DNA of 64,000 bases from Pseudomonas folii (GCF_014357575.1 NZ_JACONW010000009.1:1-64000), one strand, 5' to 3'; shown: positions 38,818-50,560, counted from the stretch's first letter. Translations and numbers: made by a program. The notes: a model not told the origin generated them from the letters alone.

Positions 38818-39351
38818 CTACTTCTTCTTGGCTTCTTTACGGCGGACGACTTCGTCTGCGTAACGCACACCTTTGCCTTTGTACGGCTCAGGACGGCGGA
38901 AGTCGCGGATCTCAGCGGCCACTTGACCAACCAACTGCTTGTCGATACCTCGGATGAAGATATCGGTCTGGTTGGGAGTCTCAGCGGTGATGCCTTCCGG
39001 CAGGTCGTAATCCACTGGGTGCGAGAAGCCAAGAGCCAGGTTCAGCACTGTGCCTTTTGCTTGCGCTTTGTAACCAACACCGACCAGCTGGAGCTTACGC
39101 TCGAAGCCTTGGCTTACGCCCTGGACCATGTTGTTAACCAGTGCACGAGTGGTGCCGGCCATTGCGCGAGTTTGTTGATCGCCATTGCGAGCAGCGAAAC
39201 GCAGCTCACCAGCTTCTTCAACAATCTCAACGGACGAATGGATGTTCAGATCTAGAGTGCCTTTGGCGCCCTTCACCGAAAGCTGCTGGCCGACGAGTTT
39301 AACTTCGACGCCTGCTGGCAACTTAACGGGGTTCTTAGCTACGCGTGACAT
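38818..39351 (-). CDS. rplF: 50S ribosomal protein L6
   Basis: uL6, 177 residues, sits near the sarcin-ricin loop and the factor-binding site. It has two L6 repeats (about 1-80 and 85-175), beginning [19 protein letters not shown] and including [27 protein letters not shown], and ends with the signature [30 protein letters not shown]. It lies 12 bases after rpsH. Confidence 0.98.
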   Translation of the reverse strand: MSRVAKNPVKLPAGVEVKLVGQQLSVKGAKGTLDLNIHSSVEIVEEAGELRFAARNGDQQTRAMAGTTRALVNNMVQGVSQGFERKLQLVGVGYKAQAKGTVLNLALGFSHPVDYDLPEGITAETPNQTDIFIRGIDKQLVGQVAAEIRDFRRPEPYKGKGVRYADEVVRRKEAKKK

Positions 39352-39363
39352 GCTTATCCCCCC

Positions 39364-39756
39364 TTAGAACACTGTGCAAAGCACTTCGCCGCCGACACCG
39401 GCAGCGCGCGCAGCACGATCCGTCATCACACCTTTGCTGGTGGAGACGATAGACACACCGAGGCCGCCACGAACTTTTGGCAGATCATCGACGGACTTGT
39501 ACTGACGCAGGCCTGGACGGCTTACGCGCTTCACTTCTTCGATGACTGGACGGCCTTCGAAGTACTTCAGCTCGATAGACAACAGCGGTTTTGTTTCGCT
39601 GCTGATCTGATAACCCGCAATGTAACCTTCGTCTTTCAGGACTTTGGCTACAGCAACCTTCACAGTGGAAGATGGCATGCTTACGACGGGCTTTTCAGCC
39701 ATCTGGGCATTACGGATACGAGTTAGCATGTCCGCTAACGGGTCCTGCATACTCAT
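39364..39756 (-). CDS. rpsH: 30S ribosomal protein S8
   Basis: uS8, 130 residues, is a primary 16S binder and, in E. coli, the translational repressor of the spc operon, acting on the rplE region. It begins [28 protein letters not shown] and ends with [37 protein letters not shown]. The gap of 213 bases to rpsN upstream is unusually long for this operon and contains a hairpin at 39878-39905. Confidence 0.98.
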   Translation of the reverse strand: MSMQDPLADMLTRIRNAQMAEKPVVSMPSSTVKVAVAKVLKDEGYIAGYQISSETKPLLSIELKYFEGRPVIEEVKRVSRPGLRQYKSVDDLPKVRGGLGVSIVSTSKGVMTDRAARAAGVGGEVLCTVF

Positions 39757-39877
39757 GGGCTAGACGCTCCTAATACAAAATAATTAGCCTTGCGGCTACA
39801 GCTTATCGCCGAGAATTCCGGGCAAATGAAAAACACGGGCTCAGGCGAGCCGGCAATTCTAGGCGTACCCCGGAAAT

Positions 39878-39905
39878 GAATCAAGCCCCAATAGGGGCTT
39901 GATTC
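39878..39905 (-). promoter_or_regulatory. Perfect hairpin in the long rpsN-rpsH gap
   Basis: GAATCAAGCCCC-AATA-GGGGCTTGATTC gives 12 uninterrupted pairs around a four-base loop. The 213-base gap 39757-39969 otherwise shows no ORF. There is no T tract, so it is more likely an RNA-processing, stabilising or protein-binding site than a full terminator. The word GGCTTGATTC is repeated just after it. Confidence 0.6.
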
Positions 39906-39969
39906 AAATTCAGGCTTGATTCCGACCAATCGCTTGCACGATAAGCCGGAACTTCGCGAGAAAGGCGTA

Positions 39970-40275
39970 TTACCAGCTGGCTTTAACCAGACCTGGCACA
40001 TCACCACGCATTGCGGCTTCACGCAGCTTGTTACGGCCAAGGCCGAACTTGCGGTAAACGCCGTGCGGACGACCAGTGATGCGGCAGCGGTTACGCATGC
40101 GCGAAGCGCTTGCGTCACGTGGCTGCTTCTGCAGAGCTACGGTAGCTTCCCAACGCGCTTCTGGACTTGCGTTCAGATCAACGATGATTGCTTTGAGCGC
40201 TGCACGCTTGGTGGCGTACTTGGCAACTGTGAGCTGACGCTTCAGCTCACGGTTCTTCATGCTCTTCTTGGCCAT
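39970..40275 (-). CDS. rpsN: 30S ribosomal protein S14 (zinc-free form)
   Basis: uS14, 101 residues, is the long C-minus type without the CxxC zinc motif. It begins [20 protein letters not shown] and has the C-terminal signature [42 protein letters not shown] chose the ATG at 40275, 13 bases after rplE, rejecting 22 upstream residues that overlap the rplE coding end. Confidence 0.98.
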   Translation of the reverse strand: MAKKSMKNRELKRQLTVAKYATKRAALKAIIVDLNASPEARWEATVALQKQPRDASASRMRNRCRITGRPHGVYRKFGLGRNKLREAAMRGDVPGLVKASW

Positions 40276-40288
40276 TTTCCTACTCCAA

Positions 40289-40828
40289 TCAGTTGCGGAA
40301 CGGGAATTTGAAAGCACGCAGCAGAGCGCGGCCTTCGTCATCGTTCTTGGCAGTGGTGGTCAGGGTAATGTCCAGACCGCGGAGAGCATCGATCTTGTCG
40401 TAGTCGATTTCCGGGAAAATGATCTGCTCTTTTACGCCCATGCTGTAGTTACCACGACCGTCGAAGGACTTGGCATTCAGGCCGCGAAAGTCACGAACCC
40501 GAGGCAGGGAGATCGAAAGCAGACGATCCAGGAATTCATACATACGATCGCGGCGCAGAGTCACTTTGACGCCGATCGGCCAACCTTCACGGACTTTAAA
40601 GCCAGCGATGGATTTCCGAGCGTAAGTCACAACGACTTTTTGACCGGTGATCTTTTCCAGGTCAGCAACAGCGTGCTCGATGACTTTTTTGTCGCCGATC
40701 GCTTCGCCCAGACCCATGTTCAGGGTGATTTTAGTAACGCGCGGAACTTCCATCACGTTCGCGAGCTTAAGTTCTTCCTTAAGCTTCGGAGCGATTTCCT
40801 TCCGGTAAATCTCTTTTAGTCGTGCCAT
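40289..40828 (-). CDS. rplE: 50S ribosomal protein L5
   Basis: uL5, 179 residues, contacts 5S rRNA and the P-site tRNA. Conserved segments are [76 protein letters not shown] and [24 protein letters not shown]. It lies 20 bases after rplX. In E. coli the S8 repressor site of the operon overlaps the rplE start. Confidence 0.98.
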   Translation of the reverse strand: MARLKEIYRKEIAPKLKEELKLANVMEVPRVTKITLNMGLGEAIGDKKVIEHAVADLEKITGQKVVVTYARKSIAGFKVREGWPIGVKVTLRRDRMYEFLDRLLSISLPRVRDFRGLNAKSFDGRGNYSMGVKEQIIFPEIDYDKIDALRGLDITLTTTAKNDDEGRALLRAFKFPFRN

Positions 40829-40848
40829 GGTCTTCTACCTAGCAGTGT

Positions 40849-41163
40849 TCAAGCATCAACCGCTTTTTGGGTCGACTTGAAGACACGAATTTTCTTGCCA
40901 TCTTCAACTTTGAAACCAACGCGGTCAGCCTTGTTGGTTGCGCCGTTGAAAATAGCGACGTTAGAAGCGTGCAGTGGCGCTTCTTTCTCGACGATACCGC
41001 CCTGTACGCCCGACATCGGGTTAGGCTTGGTATGACGCTTGACCAGGTTGATCCCACCAACGACCAGACGGTCGTCAGCGAGAACCTTGAGCACCTTACC
41101 GCGCTTACCTTTGTCTTTGCCGGCGATCACGATGATCTCGTCGTCACGACGAATCTTTTGCAT
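40849..41163 (-). CDS. rplX: 50S ribosomal protein L24
   Basis: uL24, 104 residues, is an assembly initiator at the tunnel exit. It has a KOW motif at the N-terminus ([22 protein letters not shown]) and the conserved [36 protein letters not shown]. It lies in the spc operon, 11 bases after rplN. Confidence 0.98.
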   Translation of the reverse strand: MQKIRRDDEIIVIAGKDKGKRGKVLKVLADDRLVVGGINLVKRHTKPNPMSGVQGGIVEKEAPLHASNVAIFNGATNKADRVGFKVEDGKKIRVFKSTQKAVDA

Positions 41164-41174
41164 GTCGGATCTCC

Positions 41175-41543
41175 TTACAGCACTTCTGGGGCGAGCGAGA
41201 CGATCTTCATGAACTTCTCAGTACGAAGTTCACGGGTCACTGGCCCAAAGATACGGGTGCCGATCGGCTCTTGCTTGTTGTTCAAAAGAACAGCAGCGTT
41301 GCCATCAAAGCGGATGATGGAGCCGTCAGCACGACGAACGCCATGGCGAGTGCGGACTACAACAGCAGTCATCACTTGGCCTTTTTTCACCTTACCGCGA
41401 GGAATTGCTTCCTTGACGGTAACTTTGATGATGTCACCGATACCAGCGTAACGACGATGGGAGCCACCCAGCACCTTGATGCACATAACGCGGCGTGCGC
41501 CGCTGTTATCGGCCACATCGAGCATGGATTGAGTCTGAATCAT
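41175..41543 (-). CDS. rplN: 50S ribosomal protein L14
   Basis: uL14, 122 residues, forms inter-subunit bridges and is the site where silencing factor RsfS binds. It is a beta-barrel with [55 protein letters not shown] and the ending [22 protein letters not shown]. It lies 23 bases after rpsQ; it is the first spc-operon gene by E. coli convention, but no separate promoter is visible. Confidence 0.98.
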   Translation of the reverse strand: MIQTQSMLDVADNSGARRVMCIKVLGGSHRRYAGIGDIIKVTVKEAIPRGKVKKGQVMTAVVVRTRHGVRRADGSIIRFDGNAAVLLNNKQEPIGTRIFGPVTRELRTEKFMKIVSLAPEVL

Positions 41544-41566
41544 ATAATTTCTCCGACCCCTAGTCC

Positions 41567-41833
41567 TTAGACTTCCACAGCGCGTTCGAGAATATCAACC
41601 AGTGCCCAAGACTTGGTCTTGGCTACAGGACGAGTTTCACGAATCGTGACTTTGTCGCCGATGTGGCATTGATTGGTTTCGTCGTGCGCGTGCAGCTTAG
41701 TCGAACGCTTAACGTATTTACCGTAGATCGGGTGCTTAACGCGACGCTCGATCAGAACGGTGATGGTCTTGTCCATCTTGTCGCTGACAACACGGCCAGT
41801 CAGCGTACGGACGGTTTTTTCGGCTTCAGCCAT
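41567..41833 (-). CDS. rpsQ: 30S ribosomal protein S17
   Basis: uS17, 88 residues, is an OB-fold primary binder of 16S rRNA. It contains [43 protein letters not shown] and [24 protein letters not shown]. It is the last gene of the S10 operon by the E. coli scheme, two bases after rpmC. Confidence 0.98.
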   Translation of the reverse strand: MAEAEKTVRTLTGRVVSDKMDKTITVLIERRVKHPIYGKYVKRSTKLHAHDETNQCHIGDKVTIRETRPVAKTKSWALVDILERAVEV

Positions 41834-41835
41834 GA

Positions 41836-42027
41836 TTACTTACCTGCCTGCTGGTTGAGCACAGTCTTCACGCGAGCGATGTCACGCTTAACTTGCGAGA
41901 GCAGGTGAGACTGCCCCAACTGGCCAGTTGCTTTCTGCATACGCAGATTGAACTGGTCGCGCAGCAGGCCGAGCAGTTGCTCGTTCAGCTGCTGTGCTGA
42001 TTTTTCACGAAGTTCATTCGCTTTCAT
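41836..42027 (-). CDS. rpmC: 50S ribosomal protein L29
   Basis: uL29, 63 residues, is a two-helix protein at the tunnel exit and part of the docking site for SRP and trigger factor. It begins [37 protein letters not shown] and ends [19 protein letters not shown] chose the ATG at 42027, which shares one base with the rplP stop (TGATG); the preceding GTG codon is an alternative. Confidence 0.98.
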
Positions 42028-42440
42028 CACATCACCGTCCGTTTAACAAAGGAGGTGGCGAGCGGCAGCTTTGCAGCAGCCAGGGCGAAAGCCTCACGCG
42101 CCAGCTCTTCAGAAACACCCTCGATTTCATACAGGACTTTGCCTGGCTGAATCTGGGCAACCCAGTACTCCACGTTACCCTTACCTTTACCCATACGAAC
42201 TTCGAGGGGCTTTTTGGTTACAGGCTTGTCCGGGAATACACGGATCCAGATTTTACCGCCACGTTTAACGTGACGGGTCAGAGCACGACGCGCTGACTCA
42301 ATCTGACGGGCAGTGAGACGACCACGAGCAACAGACTTCAGCGCATATTCGCCGAAGCTGACTTTGCTACCGCGCAATGCCAAGCCACGGTTGTGGCCAG
42401 TCATCTGCTTGCGGAACTTCGTACGCTTTGGTTGCAACAT
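42027..42440 (-). CDS. rplP: 50S ribosomal protein L16
   Basis: uL16, 137 residues, lies close to the peptidyl transferase centre and A-site tRNA. It starts [62 protein letters not shown]; the conserved arginine subject to hydroxylation in E. coli (Arg81) lies in the [21 protein letters not shown] region. Its stop overlaps the rpmC start by one base. Confidence 0.98.
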
Positions 42441-42452
42441 TTGGCGTACCCC

Positions 42453-43139
42453 TTACTTAGCAGCTTTTTTACGAGGCGCAGGTGCTTGTGGTTTCAGTTC
42501 TTCTTGGCGACCACCAATTACTTCGCCTTTGAAGATCCAAACCTTTACACCGATCACACCATAAGTGGTGTGAGCTTCGTAGTTGGCATAGTCGATGTCG
42601 GCACGCAGGGTGTGCAAAGGCACACGACCTTCGCGATACCATTCAGTACGTGCGATTTCAGCACCGCCGAGACGACCGCTCACTTGGATTTTGATGCCTT
42701 TGGCACCAATGCGCATGGCGTTCTGTACAGCGCGCTTCATAGCGCGACGGAACATAACGCGACGCTCCAGCTGCTGAGCTACGCTCTGCGCAACCAACAT
42801 ACCGTCGAGCTCCGGCTTGCGGATTTCTTCGATATTGATGTGCACAGGCACACCCATTTGCTTGGTCAGGTCCTGACGCAGTTTCTCAACATCTTCACCT
42901 TTCTTCCCGATAACGATACCAGGACGAGCAGTGTGGATGGTGATACGTGCTGTCTGAGCCGGACGATGGATATCGATACGGCTTACGGACGCGCTTTTTA
43001 GTTTGTCTTGGAGATACTCACGCACTTTCAGATCAGCGAACAAATAGTCCGCATAAGTCCGACCGTCTGCGTACCAGACGGAGGTGTGCTCCTTGACGAT
43101 TCCCAGGCGAATGCCAATGGGATGTACTTTCTGACCCAT
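42453..43139 (-). CDS. rpsC: 30S ribosomal protein S3
   Basis: uS3, 228 residues, forms part of the mRNA entry channel. It starts [33 protein letters not shown], has a KH domain ([38 protein letters not shown]) and the C-terminal domain [23 protein letters not shown] chose the ATG at 43139; the longer reading overlaps rplV. It lies 12 bases before rplP. Confidence 0.98.
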
Positions 43140-43152
43140 CTCTTCGACTCCG

Positions 43153-43485
43153 TTACTTGTCAGCAACCTTGACAGTGATATGGCAAGACCGCTTGACGAT
43201 GCGATCAGCACGGCCTTTGGCACGTGGCATGATGCGCTTCAGCGAACGCCCTTCGTTGACGAAAACGGTGGAGACCCGGAGGTCATCAACGTCTGCGCCT
43301 TCGTTATGCTCGGCGTTGGCTACAGCCGACTCCAGCACTTTCTTCAGGATCTCGGCAGCTTTCTTGTTGCTGAAAGCCAACAGGTTGAGCGCTTCGCCCA
43401 CCTTCTTCCCGCGGATCTGGTCGGCGACCAAGCGGGTTTTCTGGGCGGAGATTCGAGCGCCCGACAACTTAGCGGCTACTTCCAT
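43153..43485 (-). CDS. rplV: 50S ribosomal protein L22
   Basis: uL22, 110 residues, has an extended beta hairpin that lines the exit tunnel; mutations there give macrolide resistance in other bacteria. It begins [63 protein letters not shown] and the hairpin region is [27 protein letters not shown]. It lies 13 bases after rpsS. Confidence 0.98.
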
Positions 43486-43498
43486 CGTTCCTTACCCC

Positions 43499-43774
43499 TT
43501 AACGCTTGGCTTTCTTGTCTGCCACGTGCCCACGATAAGTGCGGGTACCGGCAAACTCGCCTAGTTTATGGCCGACCATGTCTTCGTTCACGAGAACTGG
43601 AACATGTTGGCGACCGTTATGCACAGCAATGGTCAGACCGACCATTTGTGGCAGGATCATCGAACGACGCGACCAGGTTTTCACCGGTTTGCGATCGTTC
43701 TTTTCCGCCGCCACTTCGATCTTCTTCAGTAGGTGAAGATCAATAAAAGGACCTTTTTTCAGAGAACGTGGCAC
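43499..43774 (-). CDS. rpsS: 30S ribosomal protein S19
   Basis: uS19, 91 residues, is in the head of the small subunit together with S13. It begins [60 protein letters not shown] and ends [20 protein letters not shown]. It lies 16 bases after rplB. Confidence 0.98.
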   Translation of the reverse strand: MPRSLKKGPFIDLHLLKKIEVAAEKNDRKPVKTWSRRSMILPQMVGLTIAVHNGRQHVPVLVNEDMVGHKLGEFAGTRTYRGHVADKKAKR

Positions 43775-43790
43775 TGTCGTATCCCTCTAT

Positions 43791-44615
43791 TTACTTGCGA
43801 CGACGGACGATCATTTTGTCGGTACGCTTATTACCACGAGTCTTCGCGCCCTTAGTCGGGAAGCCCCACGGCGATACCGGATGACGACCACCAGAGGTAC
43901 GACCTTCACCACCACCATGTGGGTGATCAACCGGGTTCATGGCAACACCACGAACGGTTGGGCGAACGCCACGCCAGCGCTTAGCACCAGCTTTACCCAA
44001 GGAACGCAGGCTGTGCTCGGAGTTCGAGACTTCGCCCAGCGTTGCACGGCACTCGGAAAGCACTTTACGCATTTCACCGGAACGCAGACGCAGGGTCACG
44101 TAGACACCTTCACGAGCGATCAGCTGAGCCGAAGCACCAGCGGAACGAGCGATCTGTGCACCTTTACCTGGCTTCAATTCGATACCGTGAACGGTGCTAC
44201 CAACTGGAATGTTACGCAGTTGAAGAGCGTTGCCCGGTTTGATTGGAGCCAAAGCGCCTGCAATCAGCTGATCGCCAGCACTCACGCCTTTAGGGGCGAT
44301 GATGTAGCGACGCTCGCCGTCTGCGTAAAGCAGCAATGCGATGTGAGCAGTACGGTTTGGATCGTATTCAATACGCTCGACAGTGGCAGCGATGCCATCT
44401 TTGTCGTTGCGACGGAAATCGACCAGACGATAATGCTGCTTATGACCACCACCGATATGACGGGTAGTAATACGGCCATTGTTGTTACGACCACCAGACT
44501 TCGATTTTTTCTCGAGCAGCGGTGCGTGAGGAGCGCCTTTATGCAGCTCCTGGTTGACCACCTTGACCACAAAACGGCGGCCAGGGGAAGTCGGTTTGCA
44601 TTTAACGATTGCCAT
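43791..44615 (-). CDS. rplB: 50S ribosomal protein L2
   Basis: uL2, 274 residues, is needed for subunit association and peptidyl transferase activity. It has the OB-fold and SH3-like domains: [31 protein letters not shown]-type N-terminal part, and the C-terminal [31 protein letters not shown], which holds the conserved histidine of the active centre. It lies 14 bases after rplW. Confidence 0.98.
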
Positions 44616-44629
44616 GATGCACCCCTTCC

Positions 44630-44929
44630 TTACTCAGCACTGCTGCTGAAATCGAGATCTTGGCCTGGCTGAAGGGAGATAACTGCCTTCTTCCAGTCAT
44701 TACGCTTGCCCAGACCGCGAGCAGTGCGCTTGCTCTTACCCAGAACATTCAGGGTAGTAACACGCTCTACTTTCACGCTGAACAGGCTTTCGACGGCCTT
44801 CTTGATTTCCAGCTTGGTTGCGTCAGTAGCAACCTTGAAAACGAACTGACCTTTTTTGTCTGCAAGAACCGTAGCCTTTTCGGAAACATGCGGGCCAAGC
44901 AGAACTTTAAATACGCGTTCCTGGTTCAT
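44630..44929 (-). CDS. rplW: 50S ribosomal protein L23
   Basis: uL23, 99 residues, is at the tunnel exit and is the main docking point for trigger factor and SRP. It begins [68 protein letters not shown]. It overlaps the rplD stop by four bases (ATGA). Confidence 0.98.
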
Positions 44930-45528
44930 CCCAGCAGCTCCTCGAATTTCTTCACGGCCGACACAGTGATCAACACTTTGTCGTATGCGATCAGACTAAC
45001 TGGATCGGAACCTTGTACGTCACGTACATCTACGTGCGGCAGGTTGCGAGCAGCCAGGTACAGATTCTGGTCAACAGCGTCAGACACGATCAGGACGTCA
45101 GTCAGGCCCATGCCAGTCAGCTTGTTCAGCAGATCTTTGGTTTTCGGTGCTTCAACAGCGAAGTCCTGAACCACGACCAGACGATCAGTACGAACCAGTT
45201 CAGCAAGGATGGAGCGCAAAGCTGCGCGATACATCTTCTTGTTGAGCTTCTGAGAGTGGTCCTGAGGACGTGCTGCGAAAGTGGTACCACCGCCACGCCA
45301 GATTGGGCTACGGATAGTACCGGCACGAGCACGGCCAGTACCCTTCTGACGCCATGGGCGCTTACCGCCACCACGAACATCGGAACGGGTCTTTTGCTGC
45401 TTGGTGCCCTGACGACCGCCAGCCATGTAGGCTACGACTGCCTGGTGTACCAGTGTCTCGTTGAACTCGCCGCCAAATGTCAGTTCGGAAACTTCGATTG
45501 CTTGAGCGTCATTTACATTTAATTGCAT
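44926..45528 (-). CDS. rplD: 50S ribosomal protein L4
   Basis: uL4, 200 residues, has an internal loop (about residues 40-95, [45 protein letters not shown]) that reaches the exit tunnel. In E. coli, L4 also represses its own S10 operon by acting on the rpsJ leader. The C-terminal part is [16 protein letters not shown]. It lies 12 bases after rplC. Confidence 0.98.
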
Positions 45529-45540
45529 GTCAGCTTCCCC

Positions 45541-46176
45541 TTAACCGCGAGCCTTGGCTGCTGGACGTACAACCAGGTTGCCGCCAGTAGCGCCAGGAAC
45601 AGCGCCCTTGACCAACAACAGATTGCGTTCAGCGTCCACGCGCACTACTTCCAGGGACTGCACGGTCACGCGCTCAGCGCCCATATGACCGGACATTTTT
45701 TTGCCCTTGAATACACGACCAGGAGTCTGGCACTGGCCGATAGAGCCTGGGACGCGGTGGGATACGGAGTTACCGTGGGTGTTATCTTGCCCGCGGAAAT
45801 TCCAACGCTTGATCGTACCCTGGAAGCCTTTACCCTTGGACTGACCGGTTACATCAACCAGTTGACCAGCAGCGAAGATTTCAGCGTTGATCAGGTCGCC
45901 TGCTTGGTACTCGCCTTCTTCAAGACGGAATTCCATGACGGCACGACCAGCGGCAACGTTCGCTTTAGCGAAGTGGCCAGCTTGAGCAGCTGTAACACGC
46001 GAAGCACGACGCTCGCCTACAGTGACTTGCACTGCACGATAGCCATCGGTCTCTTCAGTTTTGAACTGGGTGACGCGATTCGGCTCGATCTCAATGACCG
46101 TAACCGGAATGGAGACACCTTCTTCGGTGAAAATACGGGTCATACCGCATTTACGACCGACTACACCAATAGTCAT
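45541..46176 (-). CDS. rplC: 50S ribosomal protein L3
   Basis: uL3, 211 residues, is one of the first proteins to assemble on 23S rRNA. It begins [30 protein letters not shown] and has the long loop [60 protein letters not shown], which includes the glutamine methylated in E. coli. I chose the ATG at 46176; the longer frame upstream has no family support. It lies 81 bases after rpsJ. Confidence 0.98.
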   Translation of the reverse strand: MTIGVVGRKCGMTRIFTEEGVSIPVTVIEIEPNRVTQFKTEETDGYRAVQVTVGERRASRVTAAQAGHFAKANVAAGRAVMEFRLEEGEYQAGDLINAEIFAAGQLVDVTGQSKGKGFQGTIKRWNFRGQDNTHGNSVSHRVPGSIGQCQTPGRVFKGKKMSGHMGAERVTVQSLEVVRVDAERNLLLVKGAVPGATGGNLVVRPAAKARG

Positions 46177-46257
46177 GTTGTAAACCTCATGAGTGTACGG
46201 GGCTTTCACCCGCTATGGCCGCCCATTTCAGAGCGTTACACGACTAAGACCCAAGTC

Positions 46258-46569
46258 TTAGCCGAGGCTGATCTGCACTTCCACACCGGCTGCAAGATCA
46301 AGCTTCATAAGCGCGTCAACGGTTTTATCCGTTGGCTGGACGATGTCCAGAACGCGTTTATGAGTACGGATCTCGTACTGGTCGCGCGCGTCTTTGTTGA
46401 CGTGCGGAGAAACCAGAACGGTGAACCGCTCTTTACGTGTCGGCAGTGGGATTGGACCACGCACCTGAGCACCAGTACGTTTCGCGGTTTCCACGATTTC
46501 CTGGGTGGATTGGTCGATCAGGCGATGGTCAAAAGCCTTCAACCTGATACGGATTTGCTGGTTTTGCAT
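46258..46569 (-). CDS. rpsJ: 30S ribosomal protein S10 / NusE
   Basis: uS10, 103 residues, is both a head protein of the small subunit and the antitermination partner of NusB (encoded at 15-515) and NusG (62175-62708). It starts [72 protein letters not shown]. It is the first gene of the S10 operon and has its own strong promoter at 46632-46660. Confidence 0.98.
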
Positions 46570-46631
46570 TGGATTCAGACTCCAGATTGCTGTTCCCACC
46601 GAGCGCAATACGCCCGTTAAAAGGAGGCGCA

Positions 46632-46660
46632 ATTCTATAGACGAGGTAACGGGGTGTCAA
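46632..46660 (-). promoter_or_regulatory. Promoter of the S10 operon
   Basis: On the minus strand, TTGACA (46655-46660) and TAGAAT (46632-46637) are separated by exactly 17 bases, a near-perfect sigma-70 promoter. Transcription would start near 46624, leaving a leader of about 55 bases before rpsJ. That is much shorter than the long L4-responsive leader of E. coli. Confidence 0.9.
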
Positions 46661-46666
46661 CCCAAT

Positions 46667-46698
46667 AAAAAAAGCCCCCGCAAGCGGAGGCTTTTTTT
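46667..46698 (-). terminator. Terminator of the str operon after tuf
   Basis: AAAAAAAGCC...CCGC-AA-GCGG...GGCTTTTTTT is a GC-rich stem with one mismatch, flanked by seven-base A and T runs, 11 bases after the tuf stop. It is only six bases from the -35 of the S10 promoter. Confidence 0.93.
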
Positions 46699-46709
46699 CA
46701 AATCATTGC

Positions 46710-47903
46710 TTACGCGATGATTTTGGCTACGACGCCGGCGCCGACGGTACGACCGCCTTCACGAATTGCGAAACGCAGACCATCTTCCATTGCGATTGGC
46801 TTGATCAGGGTAACGCTAACTTTCACGTTATCACCTGGCATAACCATCTCAACGCCTTCCGGCAGTTCGCAGCTACCAGTTACGTCGGTAGTACGGAAGT
46901 AGAACTGTGGACGGTAGCCCTTGAAGAAAGGAGTGTGGCGACCGCCTTCTTCTTTGCTCAGAACGTAGATTTCAGCTTCGAACTGAGTGTGCGGCTTAAC
47001 AGTGCCTGGCTTAACCAGAACCTGACCACGCTCAACGTCGTCACGCTTGGTGCCACGCAGCAGAACGCCACAGTTCTCACCAGCACGACCTTCGTCCAGC
47101 AGCTTGCGGAACATCTCAACGCCAGTGCAAGTAGTTTTAGTGGTGTCACGCAGACCCACGATCTCTACTTCTTCCTGGATTTTGACGATACCACGCTCAA
47201 CACGACCGGTAACAACAGTACCGCGACCCGAGATCGAGAATACGTCTTCGATTGGCATCAGGAACGGCTTGTCGATAGCACGAACTGGTTCTGGGATGTA
47301 GCTATCCAGAGTTTCAACCAGTTTCTTAACGGCAGTAGTGCCCATCTCGTTGTCGTCTTGGCCGTTCAGAGCCATCAGAGCAGAACCGATGATGATCGGG
47401 GTGTCGTCACCTGGGAAGTCGTAAGTGCTCAGCAGATCGCGCACTTCCATCTCAACCAGTTCCAGCAGCTCTGCGTCGTCAACCATGTCAGCCTTGTTCA
47501 GGAAGACAACGATGTACGGAACGCCAACCTGACGGGACAGCAGGATGTGCTCGCGAGTCTGAGGCATCGGGCCATCAGCAGCCGAACAAACCAGAATAGC
47601 GCCGTCCATCTGAGCAGCACCAGTGATCATGTTTTTTACGTAGTCGGCGTGACCTGGGCAGTCAACGTGCGCGTAGTGGCGAACGGCCGAATCGTACTCA
47701 ACGTGAGCAGTGTTGATGGTGATACCACGAGCCTTTTCTTCTGGCGCGCTGTCGATTTTATCGAAGTCGACTTTAGCCGAACCGAAAACTTCGGAGCAAA
47801 CGCGAGTCAGAGCAGCAGTCAGAGTGGTTTTACCGTGGTCGACGTGACCGATGGTGCCAACGTTGACGTGCGGTTTGTTACGTTCAAATTTTTCTTTAGC
47901 CAC
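46710..47903 (-). CDS. tuf: Elongation factor Tu
   Basis: The 397-residue GTPase delivers aminoacyl-tRNA to the ribosome. The G domain (about 1-210) has [17 protein letters not shown] and NKADMVDD; domains 2 and 3 follow, with [57 protein letters not shown]. It lies 32 bases after fusA in the str operon. It is the only tuf in this window: the second copy, found between tRNA-Thr and tRNA-Trp in several relatives, is absent here. Confidence 0.98.
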   Translation of the reverse strand: MAKEKFERNKPHVNVGTIGHVDHGKTTLTAALTRVCSEVFGSAKVDFDKIDSAPEEKARGITINTAHVEYDSAVRHYAHVDCPGHADYVKNMITGAAQMDGAILVCSAADGPMPQTREHILLSRQVGVPYIVVFLNKADMVDDAELLELVEMEVRDLLSTYDFPGDDTPIIIGSALMALNGQDDNEMGTTAVKKLVETLDSYIPEPVRAIDKPFLMPIEDVFSISGRGTVVTGRVERGIVKIQEEVEIVGLRDTTKTTCTGVEMFRKLLDEGRAGENCGVLLRGTKRDDVERGQVLVKPGTVKPHTQFEAEIYVLSKEEGGRHTPFFKGYRPQFYFRTTDVTGSCELPEGVEMVMPGDNVKVSVTLIKPIAMEDGLRFAIREGGRTVGAGVVAKIIA

Positions 47904-47935
47904 GACAGTGAACTCCTAGCCTAAAGGGGCTGAAA

Positions 47936-50038
47936 TCAGCCTTGTTTTTTAACGATAGCTTCGACGACATTCGACGGAGCTTCGGAGTATTTGGAGAATT
48001 CCATAGAGTAGCTCGCGCGACCCTGGGACATGGAGCGAACGTCGGTCGCATAACCGAACATCTCACCCAACGGTACTTCGGCGCGAATCACTTTGCCAGA
48101 AACCGTATCTTCCATACCCTGGATCAGACCGCGACGACGGTTCAGGTCACCCATCACGTCGCCCATGTAGTCCTCAGGTGTAACAACTTCAACCTTCATG
48201 ATCGGCTCAAGTACAACACCGCCACCCTTGGTAGCAAGTTGCTTGGTCGCCATGGAGGCTGCCACCTTAAACGCCATCTCGTTGGAGTCGACGTCGTGGT
48301 AAGAACCATCGAAAACGGTAGCCTTCAGGCCGATCAGCGGATAGCCGGCAACAACACCGTTCTTCATCTGCTCTTCGATACCCTTCTGGATAGCAGGGAT
48401 GTATTCCTTAGGAACAACACCACCCACTACTTCGTTTACGAATTGCAGACCTTCCTGACCTTCGTCAGCAGGAGCAAAACGGATCCAGCAATGGCCGAAC
48501 TGACCACGACCGCCGGACTGACGAACGAACTTGCCTTCGATCTCACAAGCCTTCGTGATTTTCTCACGATAGGAAACCTGTGGTTTACCGATGTTGGCTT
48601 CAACGTTGAACTCACGGCGCATCCGGTCAACCAGGATGTCCAAGTGCAACTCGCCCATGCCAGAGATGATCGTTTGACCAGTCTCTTCATCAGTTTTTAC
48701 ACGGAAAGACGGGTCTTCCTGAGCAAGCTTGCCCAGAGCGATACCCATTTTTTCCTGGTCATCCTTGGTCTTAGGCTCAACGGCAACCGAAATAACCGGC
48801 TCCGGGAAGTCCATACGAACCAGAATGATTGGCTTGTCAGCCGAGCAGAGGGTATCACCAGTGGTGACGTCCTTCATGCCGATCAGAGCCGCGATGTCAC
48901 CAGCGCGAACCTCTTTGATCTCTTCACGTGTGTTCGCGTGCATTTGCACCATACGACCAACACGCTCTTTCTTGCCTTTAACCGAGTTGATCACGCCGTC
49001 GCCGGAGCTCAACACGCCCGAGTAAACACGAGCAAAGGTCAAAGTACCCACGAATGGGTCGGTAGCGATCTTGAACGCCAGAGCCGAGAACGGCTCGTTG
49101 TCGTCTGCATGACGCTCCATTTCAACAGTCTCGTCATCCGGGTCTGAACCCTTGATGGCAGGAATGTCTACAGGCGCAGGCAGGTACTTGATCACTGCGT
49201 CGAGAACCAGGGGAACACCCTTGTTCTTGAAGGAAGAACCGCAAACTGCCAGAACGATTTCGCCAGCGATCGTACGCTGACGCAAAGCGCCTTCGATTTC
49301 CGCGATGGTGAGTTCTTCACCTTCGAGGTATTTGTTCATCAGCTCTTCGTTGGCTTCAGCGGCAGCTTCAACCATGTTGCTGCGCCACTCGTCAGCCAGC
49401 TCTTGCAGCTCAGCCGGGATAGCTTCGCGACGAGGGGCCATGCCCTTGTCAGCGTCATCCCAGTAAACAGCTTCCATGGTCATCAGATCGATCTGACCCT
49501 GGAAATTGTCTTCAGAACCGATAGCCAACTGGATCGGCACCGGAGTGTGACCCAGACGCTGCTTGATCTGACCGATCACGCGCAGGAAGTTCGCACCAGC
49601 ACGGTCCATCTTGTTTACATAAACAAGACGTGGAACGCCGTATTTGTTGGCTTGACGCCATACGGTTTCCGACTGAGGCTCAACACCCGACGTACCGCAG
49701 AACACAACGACCGCGCCATCGAGTACGCGCAGGGAGCGCTCTACTTCAATGGTGAAGTCAACGTGACCCGGAGTATCGATGATGTTGAAGCGATGTTTCT
49801 CGAACTGCTTGACGGAGCCAGCCCAGAATGCCGTCGTAGCAGCGGAAGTAATGGTAATACCCCGCTCCTGCTCTTGCACCATCCAGTCCATGGTCGCGGC
49901 GCCATCATGCACCTCGCCCATTTTGTGGTTTACGCCAGTGTAAAAAAGGACGCGCTCAGTGGTGGTGGTTTTACCAGCATCCACGTGAGCAACGATACCG
50001 ATGTTACGGTAGCGGTTAATCGGAGTAGTACGAGCCAT
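47936..50038 (-). CDS. fusA: Elongation factor G
   Basis: A translocation GTPase of 700 residues. The G domain has [47 protein letters not shown] and [10 protein letters not shown]. It is followed by domain II and the tRNA-mimicking domains III-V ([29 protein letters not shown]; the C-terminal [23 protein letters not shown]). It lies in the str operon, 30 bases after rpsG. Confidence 0.98.
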   Translation of the reverse strand: MARTTPINRYRNIGIVAHVDAGKTTTTERVLFYTGVNHKMGEVHDGAATMDWMVQEQERGITITSAATTAFWAGSVKQFEKHRFNIIDTPGHVDFTIEVERSLRVLDGAVVVFCGTSGVEPQSETVWRQANKYGVPRLVYVNKMDRAGANFLRVIGQIKQRLGHTPVPIQLAIGSEDNFQGQIDLMTMEAVYWDDADKGMAPRREAIPAELQELADEWRSNMVEAAAEANEELMNKYLEGEELTIAEIEGALRQRTIAGEIVLAVCGSSFKNKGVPLVLDAVIKYLPAPVDIPAIKGSDPDDETVEMERHADDNEPFSALAFKIATDPFVGTLTFARVYSGVLSSGDGVINSVKGKKERVGRMVQMHANTREEIKEVRAGDIAALIGMKDVTTGDTLCSADKPIILVRMDFPEPVISVAVEPKTKDDQEKMGIALGKLAQEDPSFRVKTDEETGQTIISGMGELHLDILVDRMRREFNVEANIGKPQVSYREKITKACEIEGKFVRQSGGRGQFGHCWIRFAPADEGQEGLQFVNEVVGGVVPKEYIPAIQKGIEEQMKNGVVAGYPLIGLKATVFDGSYHDVDSNEMAFKVAASMATKQLATKGGGVVLEPIMKVEVVTPEDYMGDVMGDLNRRRGLIQGMEDTVSGKVIRAEVPLGEMFGYATDVRSMSQGRASYSMEFSKYSEAPSNVVEAIVKKQG

Positions 50039-50068
50039 AAAGCCCTCGCAAAATTAGTGACGCTGAAA

Positions 50069-50560
<492 letters not shown>

